Below, piece after piece: positions 1-6,008 of a DNA stretch of 6,008 bases. The stretch comes from Acidobacteriota bacterium. GTDB taxonomy: Bacteria > Acidobacteriota > Vicinamibacteria > Vicinamibacterales > Vicinamibacteraceae. The stretch covers positions 1 through 6,008 of the forward strand of contig JAEYZV010000635.1 in the NCBI GenBank assembly GCA_023427865.1. Reading direction: 5' to 3'. Below the pieces are notes generated by a model. It was not told the origin of the DNA, made no database searches, and saw only the letters and a list, made by a program, of their open reading frames with translations. Within the stretch, counting starts at the first letter, position 1; every line of letters starts with the position of its first letter. The translations under genes and the position numbers were made by a program.

Positions 1-1194
1 GGCGATGGCATCGCGAAGGCGTCCGGCGGCCGCGCGGTACGCAGGCTGCTGCAGCACGGCGCGCAGGTCGTCGCGCAAGCGGGCCGATCCAAGCCGGGCG
101 AACGGCACGACGCGGCCGCACCCCGCCCAGACCACGCGCGCCGCGATGGCCGGCTGCTCGAACGCGAGGGGCACGGCGACCATCGGTACGCCGTGGCTCA
201 GTGCGTCGAGCACCGTGTTGAGTCCCGCGTGGGTCAGCGCCGCCGCCGCGCGCGCGAGCACCGCCTGCTGCGGCGCGTAGCTCACGACGATCGCGCGCTG
301 CGACAACTCGCGCACGGCCTCGTCCCCGAGCGCGCCGCCATGACTCAGCACCAGCTGCACGCCCAGCGTGCTGCACGCCTCCACGAACTGGGCGAACACC
401 TCGCGCTTGCTGCCCTGGAGGGTGCCGAGCGATGCATACACGAGCGGGCGGTCGTCGAGGCGATCCCAGTCGAACGGGACATCATCGCCGGCGGCATGCC
501 GGAACGGGCCGCAGTAATGGAACGTCGGCGGCAGCGTGCGCCGTGGGAAGTCGAAGGCTGCCGGTTGCTGGCTCACCTGCGCCAGCAGCGAGAACGACTC
601 CTCCATGCTGCGCCAGCGGCGCAGACCCCACGCGCGGCGCTGCTCCATGACCACCCGGTGCACCGACCGCAGCGCGATGTCGGAGACGCGGTAGCCGATC
701 GCGTTACGGAGAAGCGCGGGCCACGCGTCGCTCGGCGTCCACGCCGTGAACGGCGGCGGCACGCTCACCTCCCGGTTCACGAGCAGTGCGTTGCACACCG
801 TCACATGGGGCACGTCGAGTCGCTCGGCGAGCAGCGCCCCCACCGGTTCGGTCTGGTCCACCAGCAGGCCGTCCACGCGCGCCGCACGCAGCGCCCCCTC
901 GCCCTCCCGGCAGAACATGGCCGTCGTCTTCGCGACCGCGTCGACGACGTGGCGCAACGCGGCGCGGCCGTGTAACCGGCCGAGCGTCTCGAGCGACTGC
1001 GGGAGGCTGCCTCGTGGGTGGTCGCCGGCCCCGATCGCGACGAACTCGAGGCCTGCACGCCGCACGCGCGGTCCGACGTCCTCCATCTGCACGAACACCG
1101 GGTCGTGCCCCCTCTCCCGCAACGTGAGCGCCAGGGCGATGAACGGGTTGAGGTGCCCGGGTACGGGCGGGCTGACGATGCCGATGCGTGCCAT
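1..1194 (-). CDS. GT-B glycosyltransferase of the UGT/MGT type, CrtX-like (3' end cut by the window)
   Basis: The frame runs open from an ATG at 1194-1192 to the window edge: 398 residues, with perhaps 20-40 missing from the C terminus. The N terminus (MARIGIVSPPVPGHLNP) has the beta-strand and loop of GT1 enzymes; His14 is in the place of the catalytic base and Asp113 (LLVDQT) could be its partner. The C-terminal nucleotide-sugar half starts near residue 249 (PLVYASLGT). It includes SYAPQQAVLARAAAALTHAG and NTVLDALSHGVPMVAVPLAFEQP, a pattern I associate with zeaxanthin glucosyltransferase (CrtX) and macrolide or sterol glycosyltransferases. By family it should move a sugar from a UDP- or similar donor onto a hydroxyl of a hydrophobic acceptor, in the cytoplasm or at the inner membrane face. 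No clear Shine-Dalgarno precedes it; the start lies 3 bases past the desaturase stop, so translational coupling is likely. The acceptor is unknown; carotenoid is the leading guess. Confidence 0.9.
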   Translation of the reverse strand, partial: MARIGIVSPPVPGHLNPFIALALTLRERGHDPVFVQMEDVGPRVRRAGLEFVAIGAGDHPRGSLPQSLETLGRLHGRAALRHVVDAVAKTTAMFCREGEGALRAARVDGLLVDQTEPVGALLAERLDVPHVTVCNALLVNREVSVPPPFTAWTPSDAWPALLRNAIGYRVSDIALRSVHRVVMEQRRAWGLRRWRSMEESFSLLAQVSQQPAAFDFPRRTLPPTFHYCGPFRHAAGDDVPFDWDRLDDRPLVYASLGTLQGSKREVFAQFVEACSTLGVQLVLSHGGALGDEAVRELSQRAIVVSYAPQQAVLARAAAALTHAGLNTVLDALSHGVPMVAVPLAFEQPAIAARVVWAGCGRVVPFARLGSARLRDDLRAVLQQPAYRAAAGRLRDAIA

Positions 1195-1197
1195 GCG

Positions 1198-2280
1198 TCA
1201 GCGGTCGGACGAAGGCGTGCCGGCGGCGCGTCGCGTGCGCGCGTTGGTCCGCCCGGTGGCGAGCAAACGCTGAAGCGAGCTGGGCAGGCCGGGGCTGAGC
1301 GTCCGCCGGAACGTCGATTCGGCCGGCAGCATCGCCACGAGACGACGATGCGCTTCCGGAAGATGGTGGTAGGGGATGCCGGGGAAGTAATGGTGCAGGG
1401 CGTGGTATCGCAGGCCCACCGGCGCCCAGAGCTCGGACCACCAGCGTCCCGGCGTCTCGATGCTGTCGAGCAGTTGCCCGGCGCGGTCCATCGACTCCCC
1501 GTCCCCCTCGTAGTGGTGGGCCCCGAGCGTCCGCAGCACGTTCACGACGCTGATCACTGCCATGGCCGCATACCAGTACGCGAACGTGCGCCACGGCAGC
1601 ACGCCCCATGCTGCAAGGGCGATGGCGCCGCCCCAGAAGGCAACGATGGCGGCCTGCCATCGCCAGGCGAATCGCAGCAGGGCCGGCGTGGCCGCGCGGA
1701 CGAACTTCGGGTGCATGGCCAGCGCGGACGCACGCTCGACGAGCACGCGATGCACTCGCAGCAGGAGCAGCGCGAATGGCCCGAGCACGACGAACCGGAT
1801 CACGAGCGCGAGCGGGATCAGCACGCTGTGCAACGCGAAGGTCACCGTCATCACGTGCGACTGCGCAAACGGCAGGTACTCCGGGTCCTGCGGCGTGCCA
1901 TAGGTCGAGAGTGTGTGATGACTCTGGTGCACCCCGTGCGTGTACACGAAGGAGGGCATCAGCAGCGGAACGCCGATGAGGGCGTTCCACGCGGCCTCGA
2001 ACCCACGCAGCGTCCACTGACGCAGGTGGGCGATTTCGTGCATGAAACAAAGGGCGCGATACAGGGCGAAGGCGCCCGCGACGAGCGCAAGAGCCGTCAG
2101 GGAAGGGCCGGGGCGCTGGCTGACCGCGAGTGCCACGAGCGCGTAGCCGACGAGCGCGCTCGCGAGGAAGTCGCTCCAGAAGACTGCGGGACGGGGCTCG
2201 TGGAGATCGCGCACCGCCCTGTGCGCGAGCCGGTCCCACTGCTGGACGTCGCCCGCCCGCCCGTTCTCGAAGACTGCCAT
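1198..2280 (-). CDS. Integral-membrane fatty acid desaturase/hydroxylase-family protein (di-iron, histidine-box)
   Basis: 360 residues. The three histidine boxes of the membrane di-iron desaturase/hydroxylase superfamily are visible: HEIAH (81-85), HQSHH (118-122) and HALHH (293-297), with a further HH at 255-256 (GAHHYEGDG) and HH at 305-306. Hydrophobic stretches lie near residues 38-55, 62-80, 97-112, 142-175 and 208-250, as expected for a membrane protein with the active site on the cytoplasmic side. The family uses O2 and an electron donor to desaturate or hydroxylate acyl chains or carotenoids (CrtR/CrtW relatives). The last 30 or so residues are basic and polar and may be a disordered tail. 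The start is well constrained: the only upstream in-frame codons before a stop (TGA at 2325-2323) include no ATG, GTG or TTG. The ribosome site is weak (GGGAT about 8 bases upstream). The glycosyltransferase follows directly, so the two probably act on one product. Fatty acid versus carotenoid substrate cannot be decided here. Confidence 0.9.
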   Translation of the reverse strand: MAVFENGRAGDVQQWDRLAHRAVRDLHEPRPAVFWSDFLASALVGYALVALAVSQRPGPSLTALALVAGAFALYRALCFMHEIAHLRQWTLRGFEAAWNALIGVPLLMPSFVYTHGVHQSHHTLSTYGTPQDPEYLPFAQSHVMTVTFALHSVLIPLALVIRFVVLGPFALLLLRVHRVLVERASALAMHPKFVRAATPALLRFAWRWQAAIVAFWGGAIALAAWGVLPWRTFAYWYAAMAVISVVNVLRTLGAHHYEGDGESMDRAGQLLDSIETPGRWWSELWAPVGLRYHALHHYFPGIPYHHLPEAHRRLVAMLPAESTFRRTLSPGLPSSLQRLLATGRTNARTRRAAGTPSSDR

Positions 2281-2478
2281 CGTCGCATCCCGCGCACGGT
2301 TCCGGCTGACGCAGCCGGGGCGTCAGGCCGACTGGCGTCGGACCCGAGGTGCGTTGTCAATAACGACGGCTGGCGGCCGAGTGAACAGAACATGACAAAC
2401 CCCGTCCCTCTTACCCTGCTCGATGCCCCGCCCCGCATCCCTATCGGCCCGTGCGCGACGACCCGGGCTTGCGGCCGG
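2281..2478. other. Intergenic gap before the desaturase/glycosyltransferase unit
   Basis: 198 bases without a credible gene. It should hold the promoter of the desaturase-glycosyltransferase pair and any terminator of the zinc-ribbon gene. On the minus strand there is a perfect TTGACA at 2360-2355, but the bases 16-18 further on are GC-rich with no convincing -10. A short inverted repeat (2306-2326) is listed separately. No T-run terminator is visible. Confidence 0.5.
2306..2326. promoter_or_regulatory. Short inverted repeat upstream of the desaturase gene, possible operator or leader hairpin
   Basis: CTGACGC (2306-2312) and GCGTCAG (2320-2326) form a perfect 7-bp dyad around a 7-base GC-rich centre. 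It ends 26 bases before the desaturase start codon. The position suits a transcription-factor operator or a leader hairpin. No specific regulator family is recognised, and a chance dyad in GC-rich DNA is possible. Confidence 0.25.
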
Positions 2479-2967
2479 TCAGGCCTGTGCAACAGGCGCG
2501 ACATCGACAATGGCGCCGGGCAGCTGGCGCTCGAGCATGCGTCCGCAGGTCGGGCAGGCGAAGGTGTGCTCGGTGACCATGGCTGCGACACCCGGCGGCA
2601 CGCACTGCACCTCGAGTGCGGCCTGGCAGTGATCGCACGTGAACGGGAGGGCGACGACCTCCTCGGGCACCGTCACCTCGTCGCGGGAAGCCGGGGACGG
2701 CGCCTGCGACAGGTCGCCGGTGAGTGGCCAGAACTCGCCACCGAACGCGGGCGCGAGTTCGACCTCCACCTGGCGCGCCCACGCGCGCTTGTCGGCGGCC
2801 TCGCCGAACGCGTCGACGAGCGGGCGATGCTCACCGCGATAGGCCTGCTGGAACGCCGCCGCGAGCACCATCACGTCGTCTTCGGACTGCCCGGTATCGA
2901 TGGCGGTGCGCAGCGCGCGATACCGACCGGCAATCGTCCGCTTCTCCTCGTCGCTCAGTCCTGTCAC
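2479..2967 (-). CDS. Hypothetical protein with C-terminal zinc-ribbon-like cysteines
   Basis: 162 residues, no signal peptide and no membrane segment, so probably cytoplasmic. I do not recognise the family. The N-terminal part (residues 4-75) reads as amphipathic helices with many acidic and basic residues (LSDEEKRTIAGRYRALRTAI, then a second helical stretch around 30-48). A short linker rich in P, S, D and E (about 84-105) leads to a C-terminal region with C111-x2-C114 and C138-x2-C141, plus C122. Two CxxC knuckles about 24 residues apart are typical of a zinc ribbon, used for metal-dependent folding in protein or nucleic-acid binding; no enzymatic residues are evident. The start is GTG at 2967-2965, preceded by a strong GGGAGG. 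The gene stands alone: the REP block lies upstream and a 198-bp gap downstream. The existence of the gene is well supported by the ribosome site and the cysteine pattern; its function is unknown. Confidence 0.75.
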   Translation of the reverse strand: MTGLSDEEKRTIAGRYRALRTAIDTGQSEDDVMVLAAAFQQAYRGEHRPLVDAFGEAADKRAWARQVEVELAPAFGGEFWPLTGDLSQAPSPASRDEVTVPEEVVALPFTCDHCQAALEVQCVPPGVAAMVTEHTFACPTCGRMLERQLPGAIVDVAPVAQA

Positions 2968-2971
2968 AGAT

Positions 2972-2977
2972 CCTCCC
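2972..2977 (-). promoter_or_regulatory. Shine-Dalgarno of the zinc-ribbon gene
   Basis: On the minus strand GGGAGG is followed by four bases (ATCT) and then GTG at 2967. It is the clearest ribosome binding site in the window and decides the GTG start. The spacing is slightly short. The GTAG/CTAC end of the nearest REP palindrome lies only 9 bases further upstream. Confidence 0.7.
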
Positions 2978-2986
2978 GGTCGAAAT

Positions 2987-3012
2987 GTAGCCTCCGGGCC
3001 CTCGCCCGACGG
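2987..3012 (+). repeat. REP palindrome, forward copy 1 (degenerate stem)
   Basis: GTAG at 2987-2990, left arm CCTCCGGGC (2991-2999), loop 3000-3003, right arm GCCCGACGG (3004-3012). Two of nine stem pairs are mismatched, so it looks like an older copy. It is unpaired with an inverted copy and lies just upstream of the zinc-ribbon gene's Shine-Dalgarno. Confidence 0.7.
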
Positions 3013-3032
3013 GCGTCACCCATTCCCTGTAC

Positions 3033-3057
3033 GTAGCCGTCGGGCCTCGCCCGACGG
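3033..3057 (+). repeat. REP palindrome, forward copy 2
   Basis: GTAG at 3033-3036 and a perfect 9-bp stem, CCGTCGGGC (3037-3045) with GCCCGACGG (3049-3057), around a CTC loop. It is separated from its inverted partner by about 57 bases of sequence not repeated elsewhere in the window. Confidence 0.8.
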
Positions 3058-3114
3058 GCGCCATGTCTGCACGCCGCATGCCGGCCAGAGGGCCCACCCG
3101 ACTCACGGACCCGC

Positions 3115-3139
3115 CCGTCACCCGGGGGGCGACGGCTAC
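3115..3139 (-). repeat. REP palindrome, inverted copy A
   Basis: Left arm CCGTCACCC (3115-3123), loop GGG, right arm GGGCGACGG (3127-3135), then CTAC (3136-3139), i.e. GTAG on the minus strand. One stem mismatch (A opposite C). Confidence 0.8.
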
Positions 3140-3166
3140 GAACGGAGAACCACCACCCGACCTTGC

Positions 3167-3191
3167 GTAGCCGTCGGGCCTTGCCCGACGG
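3167..3191 (+). repeat. REP palindrome, forward copy 3
   Basis: GTAG at 3167-3170, perfect 9-bp stem (3171-3179 with 3183-3191) and a CTT loop. With inverted copy B six bases later it makes a compact head-to-head pair. Confidence 0.8.
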
Positions 3192-3196
3192 GCAGC

Positions 3197-3221
3197 CCGT
3201 CGCCCACGGGGCGATGGCTAC
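3197..3221 (-). repeat. REP palindrome, inverted copy B
   Basis: Arms CCGTCGCCC (3197-3205) and GGGCGATGG (3209-3217), loop ACG, then CTAC (3218-3221). One G-T wobble in the stem. Partner of forward copy 3. Confidence 0.8.
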
Positions 3222-3248
3222 GAACGGGAAGTAACCACGCGACCTTGC

Positions 3249-3273
3249 GTAGCCGTCGGGCCCTGCCCGACGG
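3249..3273 (+). repeat. REP palindrome, forward copy 4
   Basis: GTAG at 3249-3252 with a perfect 9-bp stem (3253-3261 with 3265-3273) and a CCT loop. It lies exactly 82 bases after forward copy 3. Confidence 0.8.
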
Positions 3274-3275
3274 GC

Positions 3276-3299
3276 AGCCGGACCTCGCCCGAGGGGCGC
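3276..3299 (+). repeat. Degenerate REP copy without its GTAG foot
   Basis: AGCCGGACCTCGCCC followed by GAGGGGCGC aligns with forward copy 2 after loss of about 3 bases and the GTAG (which reads GCAG here). It can still form a short CCTCG/CGAGG hairpin (3283-3294). It explains why the last pair is about 23 bases longer than the previous one. Confidence 0.5.
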
Positions 3300-3301
3300 G
3301 C

Positions 3302-3326
3302 CCGTCGCCCGAGGGGCGACGGCTAC
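3302..3326 (-). repeat. REP palindrome, inverted copy C
   Basis: Arms CCGTCGCCC (3302-3310) and GGGCGACGG (3314-3322) pair perfectly around a GAG loop, followed by CTAC (3323-3326). Partner of forward copy 4. Confidence 0.8.
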
Positions 3327-3347
3327 GAACGGGAAGTCATTACGCGC

Positions 3348-3368
3348 CCGTCGCCCAGGGAGCGACGG

Positions 3369-3372
<4 letters not shown>
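3348..3372 (-). repeat. REP palindrome, inverted copy D, overlapping the ABC ATPase stop codon
   Basis: Arms CCGTCGCCC (3348-3356) and GAGCGACGG (3360-3368), loop AGG, one mismatch, then CTAC (3369-3372). On the minus strand the terminal GTAG contains the TAG stop of the ABC ATPase (3371-3369). It has no forward partner. Confidence 0.8.
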
Positions 3373-4071
<699 letters not shown>

Positions 4072-4079
<8 letters not shown>

Positions 4080-5292
4080 CGTGAATCGCCCTGGCAGGGT
4101 TCAGCCGCGCGGCGCGCCGGGCCGGGATGACCGCCGCCACCAGACCGATGCCGGTTGCGAGCAGTGCCGTGCTGACCGGCAACATCAGGTCCACCTGCAC
4201 CGCGAACCGTGGCTCGCCCGATGGCTCGGTAGTCATCACCTCGAACAGCTTGGCGAACAGCACCCCGAGCGCCGCACCGATCACCGATCCGATCACGCCG
4301 AGTACGCCACCCTGGATGAGGAAGATGGCACGCACGCGTCGCGAGGGCACTCCCACCGCGCGCAGGATGCCGATCTCGCGGGACTTCTGCACCACCGACA
4401 CGATGAGCACGCTCGCGATGCCGAGCGCCACCGAGACGACGACGAAGAACTGGATCATCGTCTTGGAACTGCTCTGCGCCGACAGCCCGGAGAGCAGCTC
4501 CGCGTTCAGCGTCATCCAGCTCTCGACGGTCAGGCCCGTGCGTCCGCGAATCTCGTCGGCAATCCGGTCCGCGGCGAACACGTCGCGCACCTTCAGCTCG
4601 ATGGTCGTCGCGCCGCCAGGCAGTGCGAACAGCGCCTGCGCATGGCGCAGCGAGGTGACGACCCACGACTGGTCCACGGCTTCGGCGCCGATGGTGAAGA
4701 TGCCGGCTATCGTCACGACGTCCTCGACACCCTCGGTGGAGGTCACGCGGATGCGGTCGCCGACGGTGACGCCGAGATCCTTTGCCAGCGTCGAGCCAAT
4801 CACCACGCGCTCGCTGCCGATGGCGAAGGTCCCCTGCACCATGCTGCGGCGCAGGTCGATGATCGCCAGGAACGATTCCGCGTTCACGCCGCGGATGACG
4901 ATGGGCACGCGCGCGTCGGCGCGTGTCGCCGTACCGGAGCCGCTGACCGTCGGCGACGCCGCGGTGACCCCTCGCGTGGCCGCCACCCCCGCCATCACCC
5001 CGGGCCATTGATCCAGCGAGCGCAGCCGCTGCGAGGCCTGCTGGCGAAGCCGCGCGATCGCCAGCCCCTCGCGTGGTTCCACGAGGGGGCGCGGCTCCTC
5101 TCGCGCGACGCTCAGCGTGATGTGCGGCTGCGACCCGAGCGTGGAGTCGATCAGCTCGGCCTGCAGGCCGTTGATCAGCGCCGACAGGAACACGATCACG
5201 CTCACGCCGACGGCCACGGCCGCCAGCATCAGGAGGGACTGGCCGCGCGTGTCGCGGAGGTAGCGCAACGCGACGAACCATTCGAAGGGCAT
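4072..5292 (-). CDS. ABC transporter permease, FtsX/MacB-LolC-like
   Basis: 406 residues from ATG at 5292-5290. Topology is the four-segment plan of this family: TM1 about 18-40, a large periplasmic domain about 41-275 (MacB-PCD type, e.g. GSQPHITL, VPIVIRGVN, GDRIRVTS), then TM2 about 278-300, TM3 about 323-347 and TM4 about 371-390. The cytoplasmic coupling segment VQKSREIGILRAVG follows TM2 and the tail IPARRAARLNPARAI ends the protein, both typical. It should dimerise and work with the ATPase downstream, transmitting ATP-driven movement to the periplasm rather than forming a channel. The frame extends further upstream, but that is antisense-like read-through of the adaptor region. The chosen start gives the standard MPFEWFVALRYLRD N terminus and shares one base with the adaptor's stop (TGATG). 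It could export a lipid, lipoprotein, peptide or drug; the substrate is unknown. Confidence 0.93.
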
Positions 5293-6008
5293 CAGGGCGC
5301 CTGTCGCACGCGGACGCGCTGTCCGGAATCGAGTGGCCGTTCGGTGGCGAGGACGACGAGGGCGCCCTCGGGGACGCCAGAGGCGATGGCCGTCTGTCCT
5401 TCGCCGGCGATGCCCAGCCTCACCTCCCGCCGCACCGCCGCATCGTCGTCGACCACGAACACGTAAGGAGATGGCGTCGCAGCGTCGCGGATCGCCGCAC
5501 TCGGCACCGTGAGTGCGTCGTCCGCCGACGCCACCGTGAGATCCACCGACACCGTCATGTCGGGCCTGAGCGTCGCCGGCGGGTCCGGGACGCGCAGGCG
5601 GACCTCTATGCTGCCCCGCTGCCTGTTGACGGCGGGCGCGATGTAGGCCACCTCGGCGTCGAACACCTGGCTGGGGTAAGCGTCCGACGACGCCATTCCG
5701 GTCTGGCCGACGCGCAGCCACGCGAGATTGCGCTCGTCGGGTTCGATCACGATCTCGGTCTCGCCTTCGCCGGCGATTTCGAGCAGCGCGTCGCCGGTGC
5801 GCACGATGTCGCCGGGGTCCACGAGGCGGGCCAGGATGACGCCGGCCTGCGAGGCGACGACGCGCGTCTGGGCAAGCCGGAGCTCGGCCGCGGCCAGTCG
5901 CGCCTCGCTTTCGCGTAGCGCACTCACCGCGACGCGTGCCTCTGCTCCCTGTGCGGTGTTGGCCTGCCGCTGCGCGCGTGCCGCGCGTGCCGCCGCGCGG
6001 GCCACGTC
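5292..6008 (-). CDS. Periplasmic adaptor (HlyD/MacA/RND-type membrane fusion protein), N terminus beyond the window
   Basis: The frame is open through the right edge; 238 residues are present. Fragment residues 1-48 are Ala/Arg/Glu-rich and heptad-like, the returning arm of the coiled-coil hairpin. Residues 49-80 (TRVVASQAGVILARLVDPGDIVRTGDALLEIAG) are the second half of the lipoyl domain. Beta-barrel follows (about 84-160, with the common LRPDMTVSVDL), then a membrane-proximal domain (about 166-236, LTVPSAAI, YVFVVDDD, VRLGI, GLxxGxxVV-like GVPEGALVVL). Adaptors of this class link an inner-membrane transporter to an outer-membrane channel. As the first of three coupled genes (adaptor, permease, ATPase) it should be the periplasmic part of this exporter. 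The signal anchor and first half of the hairpin are outside the window. Its promoter is also outside. Confidence 0.93.
   Translation of the reverse strand, partial: DVARAAARAARAQRQANTAQGAEARVAVSALRESEARLAAAELRLAQTRVVASQAGVILARLVDPGDIVRTGDALLEIAGEGETEIVIEPDERNLAWLRVGQTGMASSDAYPSQVFDAEVAYIAPAVNRQRGSIEVRLRVPDPPATLRPDMTVSVDLTVASADDALTVPSAAIRDAATPSPYVFVVDDDAAVRREVRLGIAGEGQTAIASGVPEGALVVLATERPLDSGQRVRVRQAP

Noticed and set aside
5..280. 91-codon plus-strand frame at the left edge
   Set aside because: It is antisense to the glycosyltransferase's conserved donor-binding region and has no recognisable features.
704..2239. 511-codon open frame on the minus strand
   Set aside because: It overlaps the desaturase and glycosyltransferase in another frame. 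The translation is Arg/Ala/Pro-rich with no domain, while the competing frames carry histidine boxes and GT-B motifs.
2298..2303. GGAACC on the minus strand as an ECF sigma -35 element
   Set aside because: It lies only 18 bases before the desaturase start codon, which leaves no room for a -10 element and leader.
2332..2360. Sigma-70 promoter on the minus strand with TTGACA at 2360-2355
   Set aside because: The -35 hexamer is perfect, but the expected -10 position reads CGCCAG and no AT-rich alternative lies at 16-18 bases.
1018..3036. 672-codon open frame on the plus strand
   Set aside because: It runs antisense through the desaturase, glycosyltransferase start and zinc-ribbon gene. Its translation is low-complexity, rich in R, H, E and G, with no motif. 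It is a GC-driven shadow frame.
5293..5721. N-terminal extension of the permease to position 5721
   Set aside because: The extension reads through the adaptor gene in a second frame and is compositionally random. The ATG at 5292 gives the family's usual N terminus and the TGATG overlap.

Overview
This is a GC-rich bacterial window. Every gene I can support lies on the minus strand, so the genes read from right to left. Taxonomy cannot be read directly. High GC, REP-type palindromes and the gene content would fit a soil bacterium such as an Acidobacteriota (Vicinamibacteria) or Gemmatimonadota member, but that is only a guess.

Right part (3369-6008): the 3' end of a three-gene export operon. 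In transcription order it holds a periplasmic adaptor of the HlyD/MacA type (N terminus beyond the window), a four-segment FtsX/LolC-like ABC permease, and a LolD/MacB-type ABC ATPase. The genes are tightly coupled: adaptor and permease share one base (TGATG), and permease and ATPase overlap by 8 bases. Together they should form an inner-membrane ATPase/permease with a periplasmic adaptor, the layout of MacAB- and DevBCA-type exporters. No outer-membrane channel gene is visible here.

Middle (2987-3372): an intergenic block almost filled by a cluster of short palindromes of the REP type. Forward copies begin GTAG followed by a 9-bp stem; inverted copies end in CTAC. There are four forward copies, one degenerate forward copy and four inverted copies, mostly as forward/inverted pairs (BIME-like) with an 82-bp tandem period in part of the block. 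At one edge the block supplies the stop codon of the ABC ATPase. At the other it ends about 10 bases from the Shine-Dalgarno of the next gene. This is the most interesting part of the window.

Left part (1-2967): a small gene for an unrecognised protein with a C-terminal zinc-ribbon-like cysteine pattern (2479-2967), a 198-bp gap with one short inverted repeat, then a two-gene unit. That unit is an integral-membrane di-iron desaturase/hydroxylase-family protein (1198-2280) followed after 3 bases by a CrtX-like GT-B glycosyltransferase (1-1194, C terminus beyond the window). The pair suggests oxidation and glycosylation of a lipid or carotenoid, but the substrate is not determined by the sequence.
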